Assembly (NCBI GenBank): GCA_023664485.1
Contig: JAMPFK010000003.1
Span: 62,001 to 126,000, forward strand
DNA: 64,000 nt
Origin: Bacteroides fragilis
Lineage (GTDB): Bacteria > Bacillota > Clostridia > Lachnospirales > Lachnospiraceae
Direction of reading: 5' to 3'
Below the pieces are notes generated by a model. It worked only from the letters and a program-made list of their open reading frames with translations. It made no database searches and was not told the DNA's origin. The translations under genes were made by a program, and so were the position numbers. Of the stretch, positions 41,939-50,697 are shown piece by piece; the stretch's first letter is position 1; the number at the start of each line of letters is the position of its first letter.

Positions 41939-43612
41939 TTATTCCTGCTTCTGCTCTTTTGGCAGAACAAAGGAACTTTTCAGCGATACGATCCGGTTGA
42001 AAACGAGTTCTTCCGGGCTGGAATCCTTACAATCCACACAGAAAAAGCCCTGCCTTACGAACTGGAAGCTTTCGTATGCCTTCGCGCCGCTGACAGAAGG
42101 CTCCAGCCGGCAGTCCTTCAATATGGTCAGGGAATCCGGATTCAGATTCAGGCTTCCATCCTCATTATATACCCCTTTTTCCTCATCTACAATATTCTCG
42201 TACAATCTTACCTGCGCTTTCACACAAGAAGAAGCCGGCACCCAGTGAATCGTTCCTTTTACTTTCCTTCCGTCAGGGCTGCTGCCGCCCCTGGATGCGG
42301 GATCATAGGTGCAGTGAACTGCCGTTATGTTTCCGTTCCCGTCTTTTTCAAACCCCGTACAGGTAACGAAATAAGCGTGCATCAGTCTGACTTCGTTTCC
42401 CGGATAAAGCCTGAAATATTTTCTCGGAGGCTCTTCCATAAAGTCCTCTCTGTCGATATAAAGCTCTCTTTCAAAGGGAACCTCTCTCGTGCCGAGGCTC
42501 TCGTTTTCCAGGTTATTCGCTATGGTAAGGATTTCGCTCTGTCCCTCCGGATAATTATCGATGATCAGTCTGACCGGGTCGAGCGCCGCCATAACGCGCG
42601 GCCTTTTTAACTTTAAGTCCTCTCTGATACAATACTCTAACATCGAATACTCCGCGGAAGAATTTGCTTTGGAAACGCCGCACAGATCCACGAACCGCCG
42701 GATAGATTCCGGTGTGAACCCTCTTCTTCTGAGCGCCGCAATGGATACCAGCCGCGGATCGTCCCAGCCGTCCACGATGCCGTCCTCCACCAGCTTTTTG
42801 ATATATCTTTTGCCGGTAACGACATTCGTTAAATACATTTTGGCGAACTCGATCTGCCTGGGAGGATGCGGATATTCCAATTCCTCCACGACCCAGTTAT
42901 AAAGAGGCCTGTGATCCTCAAATTCCAGCGTACAGATCGAATGGGTAATGCCTTCTATCGCATCCTCGATCGGATGAGCAAAATCATACATCGGATAAAT
43001 ACACCATTTATCTCCCGTATTATGGTGGGGCAAATGCGCCACCCGGTACAAGATCGGATCCCGCATATTGATATTCGGAGACGACATATCGATTTTGGCA
43101 CGAAGCGTTTTTTCTCCGTCCGCATACTTTCCGTTCTTCATTTCTTCAAACAGAACAAGATTTTCTTCAATGCTCCTGCCGCGGTCCGGATCTTCCCTGC
43201 CCGGCTCGGTCAATGTTCCTCTGTATTCCCGCATTTCCTCCGCCGTCAGCTCGGACACATAGGCCTTGCCCTTTTTAATCAGCTTGACCGCGCATTCGTA
43301 CATCTCATCAAAATAATTGGATGCGAAGAACAGTCTGTCCTCATAGTCCGCTCCAAGCCATTCCACGTCGGCTTTGATGGACTCGACGAACTCATTTTTC
43401 TCCTTCGTCGGATTCGTATCGTCAAAACGCATGTTGAATTTCCCATGATACTTTTCCGCAAGCCCGTAATTCAAAAGAATGCTTTTCGCATGGCCGATAT
43501 GAAGATAACCGTTCGGTTCGGGCGGGAATCTCGTATGCACCGTATCGTATACGCCCTCCTCCAGATCCTTATCTATCATCTGCTCTATAAAATTCCTGGA
43601 AACGACTTCCAT
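41939..43612 (-). CDS. glnS: Glutaminyl-tRNA synthetase
   Basis: 557 residues. Class I signature HIGH in YLHIGHAKSILLNYG; the Gln-recognition segment MRFDDTNPTKE; the KMSKS-equivalent appears as NVVTGKRYIKKLV, an accepted variant in clostridial enzymes; VSKANSSAEYSMLEYC follows. The C-terminal beta-barrels read the anticodon. Its presence means Gln-tRNA can be made directly, beside or instead of the GatCAB route. Ribosome site GAGGAGG. Confidence 0.96.
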   Translation of the reverse strand: MEVVSRNFIEQMIDKDLEEGVYDTVHTRFPPEPNGYLHIGHAKSILLNYGLAEKYHGKFNMRFDDTNPTKEKNEFVESIKADVEWLGADYEDRLFFASNYFDEMYECAVKLIKKGKAYVSELTAEEMREYRGTLTEPGREDPDRGRSIEENLVLFEEMKNGKYADGEKTLRAKIDMSSPNINMRDPILYRVAHLPHHNTGDKWCIYPMYDFAHPIEDAIEGITHSICTLEFEDHRPLYNWVVEELEYPHPPRQIEFAKMYLTNVVTGKRYIKKLVEDGIVDGWDDPRLVSIAALRRRGFTPESIRRFVDLCGVSKANSSAEYSMLEYCIREDLKLKRPRVMAALDPVRLIIDNYPEGQSEILTIANNLENESLGTREVPFERELYIDREDFMEEPPRKYFRLYPGNEVRLMHAYFVTCTGFEKDGNGNITAVHCTYDPASRGGSSPDGRKVKGTIHWVPASSCVKAQVRLYENIVDEEKGVYNEDGSLNLNPDSLTILKDCRLEPSVSGAKAYESFQFVRQGFFCVDCKDSSPEELVFNRIVSLKSSFVLPKEQKQE

Positions 43613-43758
43613 CTGCTGCCTCCTCTGACCTCTATTCTGTCAATACTACTATATTATCATAGAAAATCTGAAATAGAAAGTAGAAATTTGCACCCTGCCC
43701 GGAATTGTTATCTTTATTTTTATTCCCTGTCCATATAACGCCCCGCCTTCCGAATATT

Positions 43759-43775
43759 CTATCGTAAACGACATA
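43759..43775. repeat. Short copy of the flagellin-upstream palindrome arm
   Basis: 17 bases, CTATCGTAAACGACATA, identical to 908-924 except for one base. It lies in the 235-base gap between glnS and the MATE gene, which otherwise shows no gene. Confidence 0.5.
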
Positions 43776-43847
43776 AAAAACAGGAATACCACGATTTTTT
43801 TGAATCAATCCGGCATATGGCGGACAAACGGGATTTATTTTACACGC

Positions 43848-45248
43848 TTACGCATGCTTTTTTCTTTCCGATGCTTTCTCGAACCCATGCACCCAGTCCG
43901 AGAACAGATAATAGATCAGATAAATGACCGAGCTGATGCTCCACGTCAGCGGATATGCCCAAAAGACATATCGGATTTCTCCGAACAGCTTCATAACAAT
44001 AATAATATAGGTGATCCGCACCACGCACCAGACGAAAAGCATGACGAGCATCGGCACGAACGCCCTGCCCGCGCCGCGGCAGACCGCCGCTATCGAATGG
44101 GAAAATGCCAGCAGGCAGTAAAAAAGCGCAACAATGCGGGCCTGCATCGTGCCGTACTCGACGACGCCCGGCGTCCGGTCGAAGAGTCCGACCAGCTGCG
44201 GCGCCAAAGTATAATAAAGCAGCCCTATCGCTTCCGCCATGATGACTGCTGCAAGAATTGAGAAACGCGCTCCCTTTTTCGCCCGTTCATACTGTTTCGC
44301 CCCAAGATTCTGACTGATAAAAGTCGTCACCGCCATATTAAAGCTGTTTACCGGCAGGAACACAAAGCCCTCGATTTTCGCATGAACGCCATAACCGGCC
44401 ATCGCAAGCCTGCCGAACGAATTGATCTGCGTCTGCACGATGACATTCGCGAAGGCGATGACCGAGTTCTGCACGCCCGATGGCAGGCCGTAACTGATGA
44501 CCTCAAATAAAATATCCTTATGAAAGCGGATTTTCCGCGGCTCCACCGTATAAATACTGCCCTTTCGGAGCAGATACGCCATACAGAGCGCTGCGCTCGC
44601 GGCCTGCGATATGACTGTCGCCAGCGCCGCCGCCCAGACGCCCCAGCGAAAGCCCCCGATAAAGAGCATATCCAGCAAAATATTAACAAGGGAAGAAAAG
44701 ACCAGATAATACAAGGGACGCTTGCTGTTGCCGACCGCATTCATAACGCTGCAGCAGACATTATACAGAACGACGGCCAGTGCGCCGGTGAAATAATACC
44801 TGAAATACTCCACCGCTTCCGGCATGACCTCCGGATCCGTCTGCATCCATGTAAGAAAAGTGGGCGTGAAAACGACGCCGATGACCGTCAGAAACAGACC
44901 GCAGGCAATGCCGAAAGCCATCATCGTATGGACGGAACGGGATACCTGTTCTTCATCCTTTGCCCCGAAATATCGGGAAATGACTACGCCGCCGCCCATT
45001 CCCATACCCATGAAAAAGCTGACCAGCAGAAAAATCAGATTTCCCGACGAGGTAACGGCCGCCAGCGCATTCGTTCCGAGATATCTGCCCACGATAAAAG
45101 CATCCGCCGTATTGTACAGCTGCTGAAATACCTGGCTCAACAAAATCGGCATTGTGAATCTGAGCATCAGGGAATAGGGATTCCCCACCGTCATATCCAG
45201 CACCTGGGAAGTATTCTTTTGTCCGGCTTTTTCCTGTATGCACGTCAT
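43848..45248 (-). CDS. MATE-family efflux transporter
   Basis: 466 residues, 12 membrane segments. MATE landmarks: MLRFTMPILLSQVFQQLYNT and ADAFIVGRYLGTNALAAV near the N-terminus, and YGLPSGVQNSVIAFANVIVQ at the start of the second half (internal pseudo-duplication). Exports cationic drugs or metabolites using a Na+ or H+ gradient; the substrate is unknown. Start at 45248 behind AGGGGGC. A short hairpin lies in the leader at 45270-45287. Could export a product of the neighbouring glycan cluster, but MATE pumps are common and nothing shows this. Confidence 0.92.
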   Translation of the reverse strand: MTCIQEKAGQKNTSQVLDMTVGNPYSLMLRFTMPILLSQVFQQLYNTADAFIVGRYLGTNALAAVTSSGNLIFLLVSFFMGMGMGGGVVISRYFGAKDEEQVSRSVHTMMAFGIACGLFLTVIGVVFTPTFLTWMQTDPEVMPEAVEYFRYYFTGALAVVLYNVCCSVMNAVGNSKRPLYYLVFSSLVNILLDMLFIGGFRWGVWAAALATVISQAASAALCMAYLLRKGSIYTVEPRKIRFHKDILFEVISYGLPSGVQNSVIAFANVIVQTQINSFGRLAMAGYGVHAKIEGFVFLPVNSFNMAVTTFISQNLGAKQYERAKKGARFSILAAVIMAEAIGLLYYTLAPQLVGLFDRTPGVVEYGTMQARIVALFYCLLAFSHSIAAVCRGAGRAFVPMLVMLFVWCVVRITYIIIVMKLFGEIRYVFWAYPLTWSISSVIYLIYYLFSDWVHGFEKASERKKHA

Positions 45249-45269
45249 AACCGCCCCCTGCATAAAACT

Positions 45270-45287
45270 TCGCTGCGATCACAGCGA
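45270..45287 (-). other. Short hairpin in the MATE leader
   Basis: TCGCTG and CAGCGA arms around 6 bases, about 20 bases upstream of the MATE start. On the minus strand it is followed by AGTTTT, too weak to be called a terminator. Confidence 0.4.
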
Positions 45288-45398
45288 TTTCCTGTAAAAT
45301 AAAAGATGGAAATCGTTCACGCTTTTACTTTATTCTTTTTCCGGCCATAAGTCAACCACCCTGACGCGGGTGCGGCGTGAATGGGCGCTGAAGGAATT

Positions 45399-46988
45399 CT
45401 AAACCACGGCCTCCACAATGGTCTTATCTCCAATCCGCAGCTCCTTCACGCCTGTTTCTTTCTTCTTATTAAAGTTAAAGCTGAGCAGATATCCTTTGTT
45501 TTGATGATAATAATCCAGGTATTCAATAATCTGCTTCTCTCCACGCTCGTTATATTCATTACCGCGCCAGATTTTAAGTTCTACAATAAACTGCTCTCCA
45601 AGATAATCCACGATTACATCCGTCCTCTTCGCGTCCCTTGTCTGAGCTTCTACATAATAATTACCCGTTCCGTTGATGATCGGCCGCAGATACAGTAAAA
45701 AGAGCTTACGCCCATAGACTTCCAGAAATTTTTCGTCATTACCTCCGTAAATATCAGAAAAATGCAGTACAAATTTTTCCAGGACCAGATCCATATTCAG
45801 CTTTCCATTTTGAATATACAGATTCTTATCTCCCTGTGCCACATCATAAATTGCATTGCTAAGTTCCTCTTCCGAAAGAAAATAACCATACAAACGCATC
45901 TCAAAAATGCGATTAGCCACCTGAACGCTTCCTTCTCTACTGACAATATATCCAAACATGGAGGCCAGTTCGATCACCGGATTGTCTATGTTAAAAGTAA
46001 TCCGCTTTCCCTGAAATAAAAGCGCACTCAGCATTTGCTTCAATTCAGGATATTCGTTTAGCTGTCTGATCATGCTTTGAAAGAGCGGCTGTTGCTTATT
46101 CAGTAATCTTTTCACTGCCTCTGCAATACCGGCATTCGTCCAAACAGAAGCATTCTTCTCATAACCGCTTAACATGCTGATTTCTTCATCCAGGAGCTTA
46201 CAGATTGCCGAAACAAGATAAGGATAACCTGCCGTATATTCAAAAACAGTCTTTGAAACAGTCTGTATATCCATTCCCGTGTGCTGTTCTGCCTCGTATT
46301 CCTTCAGCATAGCCGCAATCTGTTCCACTGAAAAGTTCATATCAATCGTAAAATCAGCCGCAATATTCCATGGACTGTTATACTGATGCTGCGAATCAGG
46401 GCGGATTTTCAATTTCAGATTTTTAACGTCGTATACCCCCGCAAGAATCACAGATTGAAAAACAGGAGTATTTTCCCGATTCAGATAATATTCCCTGAGA
46501 TGCGACAGAAAATCAACAAAAACCTGATTATTTGACGCGCTGTCCACCTCATCGATCAATAACGCGATTGGTTTTTCTGCTGTCTGACATATCGCGCTTA
46601 GTTTAATGAAAAGTTCAAGCATACTTTTATTGGACTCAAAATCCATAAAGTCAGTCAATGGTTTTAACAACCCTTCGTTTCCACTGTTATTCATTCTGGT
46701 AAAAGCAGCCAGAAATTTTTGAGCAAACGCATACGAAAACCTTTCCGCACTGATAAAATGCTCCGTTCCAATTCCCTGAAAATCTATAAATACAACAAAA
46801 TAATCACTCAATAAATATTCCGCTAATGCTCTAAGGGTAGTCGTTTTTCCATACTGCCGGCCTTTGTTGATAATAAAATATTTCCCCCGGTCCACATATA
46901 GCCGTTTCATTTTTTCCAGTCTGTCATCAAGCCGCACCATATAGTGAATATCCGATCTGCACACGCCCTCTGTATTGAAATACCGCAT
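45399..46988 (-). CDS. AAA-ATPase-like / PD-(D/E)XK nuclease protein, copy 1
   Basis: 529 residues. Opens MRYFNTEGVCRSDIHYMVRL, then a Walker A of the form NKGRQYGKTTTL (near residue 40) and Walker B PIALLIDEVDSASNN (near 150). The C-terminal nuclease-like domain is RTDVIVDYLGEQFIVELKIW, which keeps D...E-x-K. This two-domain family (AAA-ATPase_like plus PDDEXK_9) is often multi-copy in anaerobes and of unknown function. Start at 46988 (AGGGGGAAG upstream). A paralogue in the same orientation lies at 53238-54833; the last ~45 codons of the two are nearly identical in DNA. Confidence 0.88.
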   Translation of the reverse strand: MRYFNTEGVCRSDIHYMVRLDDRLEKMKRLYVDRGKYFIINKGRQYGKTTTLRALAEYLLSDYFVVFIDFQGIGTEHFISAERFSYAFAQKFLAAFTRMNNSGNEGLLKPLTDFMDFESNKSMLELFIKLSAICQTAEKPIALLIDEVDSASNNQVFVDFLSHLREYYLNRENTPVFQSVILAGVYDVKNLKLKIRPDSQHQYNSPWNIAADFTIDMNFSVEQIAAMLKEYEAEQHTGMDIQTVSKTVFEYTAGYPYLVSAICKLLDEEISMLSGYEKNASVWTNAGIAEAVKRLLNKQQPLFQSMIRQLNEYPELKQMLSALLFQGKRITFNIDNPVIELASMFGYIVSREGSVQVANRIFEMRLYGYFLSEEELSNAIYDVAQGDKNLYIQNGKLNMDLVLEKFVLHFSDIYGGNDEKFLEVYGRKLFLLYLRPIINGTGNYYVEAQTRDAKRTDVIVDYLGEQFIVELKIWRGNEYNERGEKQIIEYLDYYHQNKGYLLSFNFNKKKETGVKELRIGDKTIVEAVV

Positions 46989-47045
46989 TCTTTTCTTCCC
47001 CCTGACATACAAGCTTCTACGCTATATACACATTCTATCATCGCA

Positions 47046-47240
47046 TCAGGCGGATGTAAAGAAACGAAACAGCATGCCCCATGCCGATTTAATGTCGGCG
47101 ACCGCATCCGCAATCGCGGGTTCACAGTATATGGCAGGCAGATTCAGCTGTTCTTTCAGTCCGCAGCGGTGCATTTCATTTAAAATGCTGTATATTTTGG
47201 GACGGTCTCATCCGGTATTCTGCTTTATCTCCTCAATCTG
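47046..47240 (-). pseudogene. Possible remnant of a coding sequence
   Basis: Read leftward, about 64 codons with protein-like composition (KIYSILNEMHRCGLKEQLNL, then PAIYCEPAIADAVADI) run to a TGA at 47046-47048, with one in-frame TGA at 47208-47210 and no start. It fills most of the 254-base gap between the isomerase gene and copy 1 of the ATPase. I do not recognise the family; it may be the tail of a lost cluster gene. Confidence 0.35.
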
Positions 47241-47242
47241 CT

Positions 47243-48196
47243 CTATCCTTTGGAGGCAGAATGGCTGACCTGTATGGCCATTTCTTTTCCGATGCAGGCA
47301 AGGAAATCCAGCACATTCTGCTTCAAATTCTCCGGGAATGCGGTGAGCGCCGGAGCCGTTTCGAAACTCAGGACCTTATCGAATCCGTTCTTTCCAAGCC
47401 CCCTGATGAACGCTTCCCAGTCCGTAGAAGATTTATTCTCACGGTTTCGCGTAAATGTATAGGGTATCTGATGTAAATCCCCGATTCCGTCATTATCATG
47501 AATATGCAGCACTTTCAGCCGATGGCCGAGCGTCGTTAAAAAATCTTCAAAATCGAGTCCCAGCAGATTTGCGTGTCCCGTATCAAAGCAGAAGCCAAGC
47601 ACTTCGGCATGGTATTTTTCATTCATCCGATCGATTCTTTCCACTGCTTTTTTCACGTCACAGCAGGGCCCTTCGACAATATGCCCTCCGATTCCTTCAT
47701 ACAGGTTTTCAATGCATATGGTAATTCCCATTTCCTTCGCGAGCGGCGCTATAGAATCGATAAATCCTGCGGTCTCCTGCCATTCCAGTTCTTCCGAGCC
47801 AAGATAATACGCCAGTTTCAAACCATGGATCACGATATAGCGGCAGTCAAAAAAACGGCACAGCTCCATGCTCTTCGGCGCCGCCTGATTCCAAAGATAA
47901 GCATTCTGTTCCGGCTTCCCCTGAAGACGGTAAATCGGATAGGCCATATGCATCTGGTGGATACGCACGCCGGCCCTCTCCGCCGCCTCTTTATGGGGTG
48001 TAAAAAAATGCTCCAGTTCTTCCCTTGTCCGGTCAAAAAAATTTTTCTCACCGGGCAGAAAATGTTCCCTGTCCAGGGGATATGCGTTCAGGCTGAAATC
48101 ACAGCAGGTAAAGCCTGCCTTTCGCAGCATCTGAAAGCCTTTTAACGGATTTTCATCCTCCACTACGTTTTTGGTCTGTACGCCGATTTCCAGCAT
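47243..48196 (-). CDS. Sugar phosphate isomerase/epimerase-like TIM-barrel protein
   Basis: 317 residues, xylose-isomerase-like (AP_endonuc_2) barrel. Metal and catalytic residues fit the family: the Glu in ITICIENLYEG, Asp/His in GFCFDTGHANLLG, His pair in KVLHIHDNDGIGDLH and the final Glu in VLSFETAP. Acts on a sugar or inositol-type compound by keto-enol chemistry; the substrate is unknown. Ribosome site GGAGG, lying inside the preceding gene (34-base overlap), so translation is coupled to the longer isomerase-like protein. Confidence 0.88.
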   Translation of the reverse strand: MLEIGVQTKNVVEDENPLKGFQMLRKAGFTCCDFSLNAYPLDREHFLPGEKNFFDRTREELEHFFTPHKEAAERAGVRIHQMHMAYPIYRLQGKPEQNAYLWNQAAPKSMELCRFFDCRYIVIHGLKLAYYLGSEELEWQETAGFIDSIAPLAKEMGITICIENLYEGIGGHIVEGPCCDVKKAVERIDRMNEKYHAEVLGFCFDTGHANLLGLDFEDFLTTLGHRLKVLHIHDNDGIGDLHQIPYTFTRNRENKSSTDWEAFIRGLGKNGFDKVLSFETAPALTAFPENLKQNVLDFLACIGKEMAIQVSHSASKG

Positions 48197-49518
48197 CTCT
48201 CTTCCTCCTGCCGCTTCATTCCTATCTCTTCTTCTGTTTCCGCGTCCCCGGCATCATCCATTTCCCGTTTCAGCCTGTCCACATAAAACGACGGCATATA
48301 TTCGTCGTTGAAATAGCCGATATTCCCGATTCCCATGGCGCGAAGCTGCGCTTCTATCTCCCGGTAAAAGATGTTGCAGATAATAACGCCGCAATCCTCC
48401 GGCAGATTTTTTAACTCCTCCGGATTTTTGACCATCAGCCCTTCAAATTCCGTATTCCATAATTTCGGATTATTATCGCAGGTAAAAAGCGGCGGATATT
48501 TTCCTCCATAGCACTTCATATAGTTACGGCACATATTCCCAGCCCCAAACAGCGCGACCCGCTTATATTTTTTCAGATCTCTCTCGATGTTTATCTGCAT
48601 CTCAAAATAATCGAGGAGCGCTTTATAGACAGGCGCCAGATACGGCTGCAGGAGCGGTGAAAAGGCGACCGTCGTATCGACAGTTTCCAGGATCAGATAT
48701 CCGTCAAAGGAAATATCCCGAAGCCCCCGGATGACGCTGAGCCAGTCCATCGTCGAACTGCGCCCGTATGCGCTGGTAAAAGGAAGCAGCTTTGCCATAT
48801 TCTTTCCGTTATTTTCCGTAAGGATCACAGCCTGAATCCGGCTGTTCAAAGAGGCCGCCATACTCTGCATGTTCTGCCCGCAGAGGTTGCAGTTCCCGAT
48901 ATCAAGGCAGAAAGCAAAACGCTCCGTCTCTGCCGCTTTGTTCAGCGCATCGATCCATGCCGCCGCTTCCGCCCCGTCCGAACAAATGCCGCGCAGGAGA
49001 TGTCCGTTATGGCTGCGGCATTGATTCGTCAGGAAAAGTTTTGTTCCTTCTTTATGGCATCCTGCCGCAAGCTTCAGAAAAAATTCCCGATTCGCTTCCC
49101 ATATTTTGTCCCGTTCCAGGCCGACAGACAGGGGCTGAACGATAATATTACTGCATCCCATCTCTTCGCATGCCCTGATGCAGTCCAAAGCGATCTGCAG
49201 AATCAGCCTGTTCAAATCCTCATATGCATAAACACCCCTGGAGTCCGTCTGCACACCGATGAAAGGCAGCCTTGCAACAGATGGCAGAAAGCCATGCTCC
49301 CGGAACTGCCCGATAATCGTCCGATATGATCTTTCCGTCCGTTCCGGCTTAAATTGAGGTTCCTCTCCGCTTCTGTCAAGCAGGATTCCCACAGGCGATA
49401 CAATGAGCCCGAAATCAAACATGACCTCATGAATGCCCGCCTCTTTTAACTCATGAATACTCTGCCCTGGCTTTTCCGGGTTCAGAATCATTCCCGCCAT
49501 TGCACAGACCTTTTTCAT
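48163..49518 (-). CDS. TIM-barrel isomerase-like protein with C-terminal Rossmann-like module
   Basis: 451 residues. Residues 1-300 are a second xylose-isomerase-like barrel, with FAFCLDIGNCNLCGQ and AVILTENNG at the metal-site positions; several usual His are replaced (LDIGNCN instead of DTGHAN; LTENNG instead of HIHDN), so activity is doubtful. Residues 318-410 are the module shared across this cluster: VALFGAGNMCRNYM, then CDNNPKLWNTEFEGLMV and VIICNIFYREIEAQLRAMGI. A charged tail follows. Lies between the capsular-type glycosyltransferase gene (19-base gap) and the shorter isomerase gene (overlap). Confidence 0.82.
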   Translation of the reverse strand: MKKVCAMAGMILNPEKPGQSIHELKEAGIHEVMFDFGLIVSPVGILLDRSGEEPQFKPERTERSYRTIIGQFREHGFLPSVARLPFIGVQTDSRGVYAYEDLNRLILQIALDCIRACEEMGCSNIIVQPLSVGLERDKIWEANREFFLKLAAGCHKEGTKLFLTNQCRSHNGHLLRGICSDGAEAAAWIDALNKAAETERFAFCLDIGNCNLCGQNMQSMAASLNSRIQAVILTENNGKNMAKLLPFTSAYGRSSTMDWLSVIRGLRDISFDGYLILETVDTTVAFSPLLQPYLAPVYKALLDYFEMQINIERDLKKYKRVALFGAGNMCRNYMKCYGGKYPPLFTCDNNPKLWNTEFEGLMVKNPEELKNLPEDCGVIICNIFYREIEAQLRAMGIGNIGYFNDEYMPSFYVDRLKREMDDAGDAETEEEIGMKRQEEERCWKSAYRPKT

Positions 49519-49536
49519 AGGATATTCCTCGCTTTC

Positions 49537-50697
49537 TTATTCTGCATCGACCAGATGGCTATATATGGAATCTGCGCCGTACCCGCGCTCCTTATAGGTA
49601 AGCTTCTGAAGAAATCCGCCTTCCGTATAGCTTCGATAAGCCTCTTCTTCATACGCCTCCCGCAAGTGCTTCTGCAGCCGGGTGGCACATTCATTATTCA
49701 CCGGAATTTTTCCCAGCTTTTCCTCCACTCCTGCAATATTCCTGCACGCGATCGCAATCAGGAAATCGATCATATAATAATGCGGAATTTCGTCGTTGTC
49801 TTTTAAATAACAGAAAAAAGCTTCCATAATAAAGCGGTACAGCTCTTCGCCCCTTCTGCCTCCCAAAAACCAAGTCACCCATGAAACATTGGTGCAGTAT
49901 ATTTTCTCCCCTGTGCTGCGCGTCAACAATTCCTGCGCAAAACACTCTTCCGGGAGCCTGTCTGTCATGTAGACCGTAGCGTCCAGCCATATTCCGCCAT
50001 ACTTATATAAAAGAGCGCACCTTATAATATCTGCCAGATGAGCCGGCCCGATCTTTCCGCTTTCGGCTTTTCGTATGATATATTCCGGAAGTTCCGCATA
50101 ATCTTTGTAATTATCCCATGTAATGACGATATGTTCCGTTCTTTCCGGCAGACTCTTCTTCTGACTCTCCAAACATTTCTTTACCAGTCCGGGAGCATTG
50201 TCCTCTCCCTGCCACCAACAGCTCCAGACGACTCTTTTCTCTGTTCCGGCCGGAAGATTAAGACCGCTTGCATGTTCCGGCCAGGTTTTCACGAACGGTT
50301 CTACTGCCTGATAGATCATGGTGTACGGAATATTGTCTATCATCGTATAATCGAGCCTGTAGACATTCCGGGTAACGCCGTACTCCGCCAGAAGTTTTTC
50401 CGCATCGGCTGCAAAAACATCGCTTATCGTCAGCAAAATAACATCCTCTTCATGAAAAGAAGCTTTGGAAACCTCCACAACGGGAAGGCCGTAAGCTGTA
50501 CCCGGATTTCCTCTGGCAGAAGAAACCAGAACACATTCCGCATGGAACGGCATTTCCGCTTCCGTCGTCATTTCCATAAAAGAGGCCAGCCGCAGCCCTG
50601 CTCCATAGAGTTTTATCTGCCCCGCATGCCGGAATAATTCTGCCAGTTCTTCTAAACCGGATATCTTTTTACTGTTTACTGTTTCATCGCTTTCCAT
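49537..50697 (-). CDS. Capsular-polysaccharide-type glycosyltransferase with N-terminal Rossmann-like module
   Basis: 386 residues. Residues 12-115 are the cluster's shared module in divergent form (IKLYGAGLRLASF, then DVILLTISDVFAADAEKLL). Residues 150-340 match the capsular polysaccharide synthesis/GT32-like family: VVWSCWWQGEDNAPGLVKKC, HLADIIRCALLYKYGGIWLD with the metal-binding D-A-T replacing DxD, then WFLGGRRGEELYRF. Probably transfers a sugar from a nucleotide donor in the cytoplasm. Starts 14 bases inside the end of the 809-aa gene (AAAGGATG as site), so coupled to it. Confidence 0.85.
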   Translation of the reverse strand: MESDETVNSKKISGLEELAELFRHAGQIKLYGAGLRLASFMEMTTEAEMPFHAECVLVSSARGNPGTAYGLPVVEVSKASFHEEDVILLTISDVFAADAEKLLAEYGVTRNVYRLDYTMIDNIPYTMIYQAVEPFVKTWPEHASGLNLPAGTEKRVVWSCWWQGEDNAPGLVKKCLESQKKSLPERTEHIVITWDNYKDYAELPEYIIRKAESGKIGPAHLADIIRCALLYKYGGIWLDATVYMTDRLPEECFAQELLTRSTGEKIYCTNVSWVTWFLGGRRGEELYRFIMEAFFCYLKDNDEIPHYYMIDFLIAIACRNIAGVEEKLGKIPVNNECATRLQKHLREAYEEEAYRSYTEGGFLQKLTYKERGYGADSIYSHLVDAE

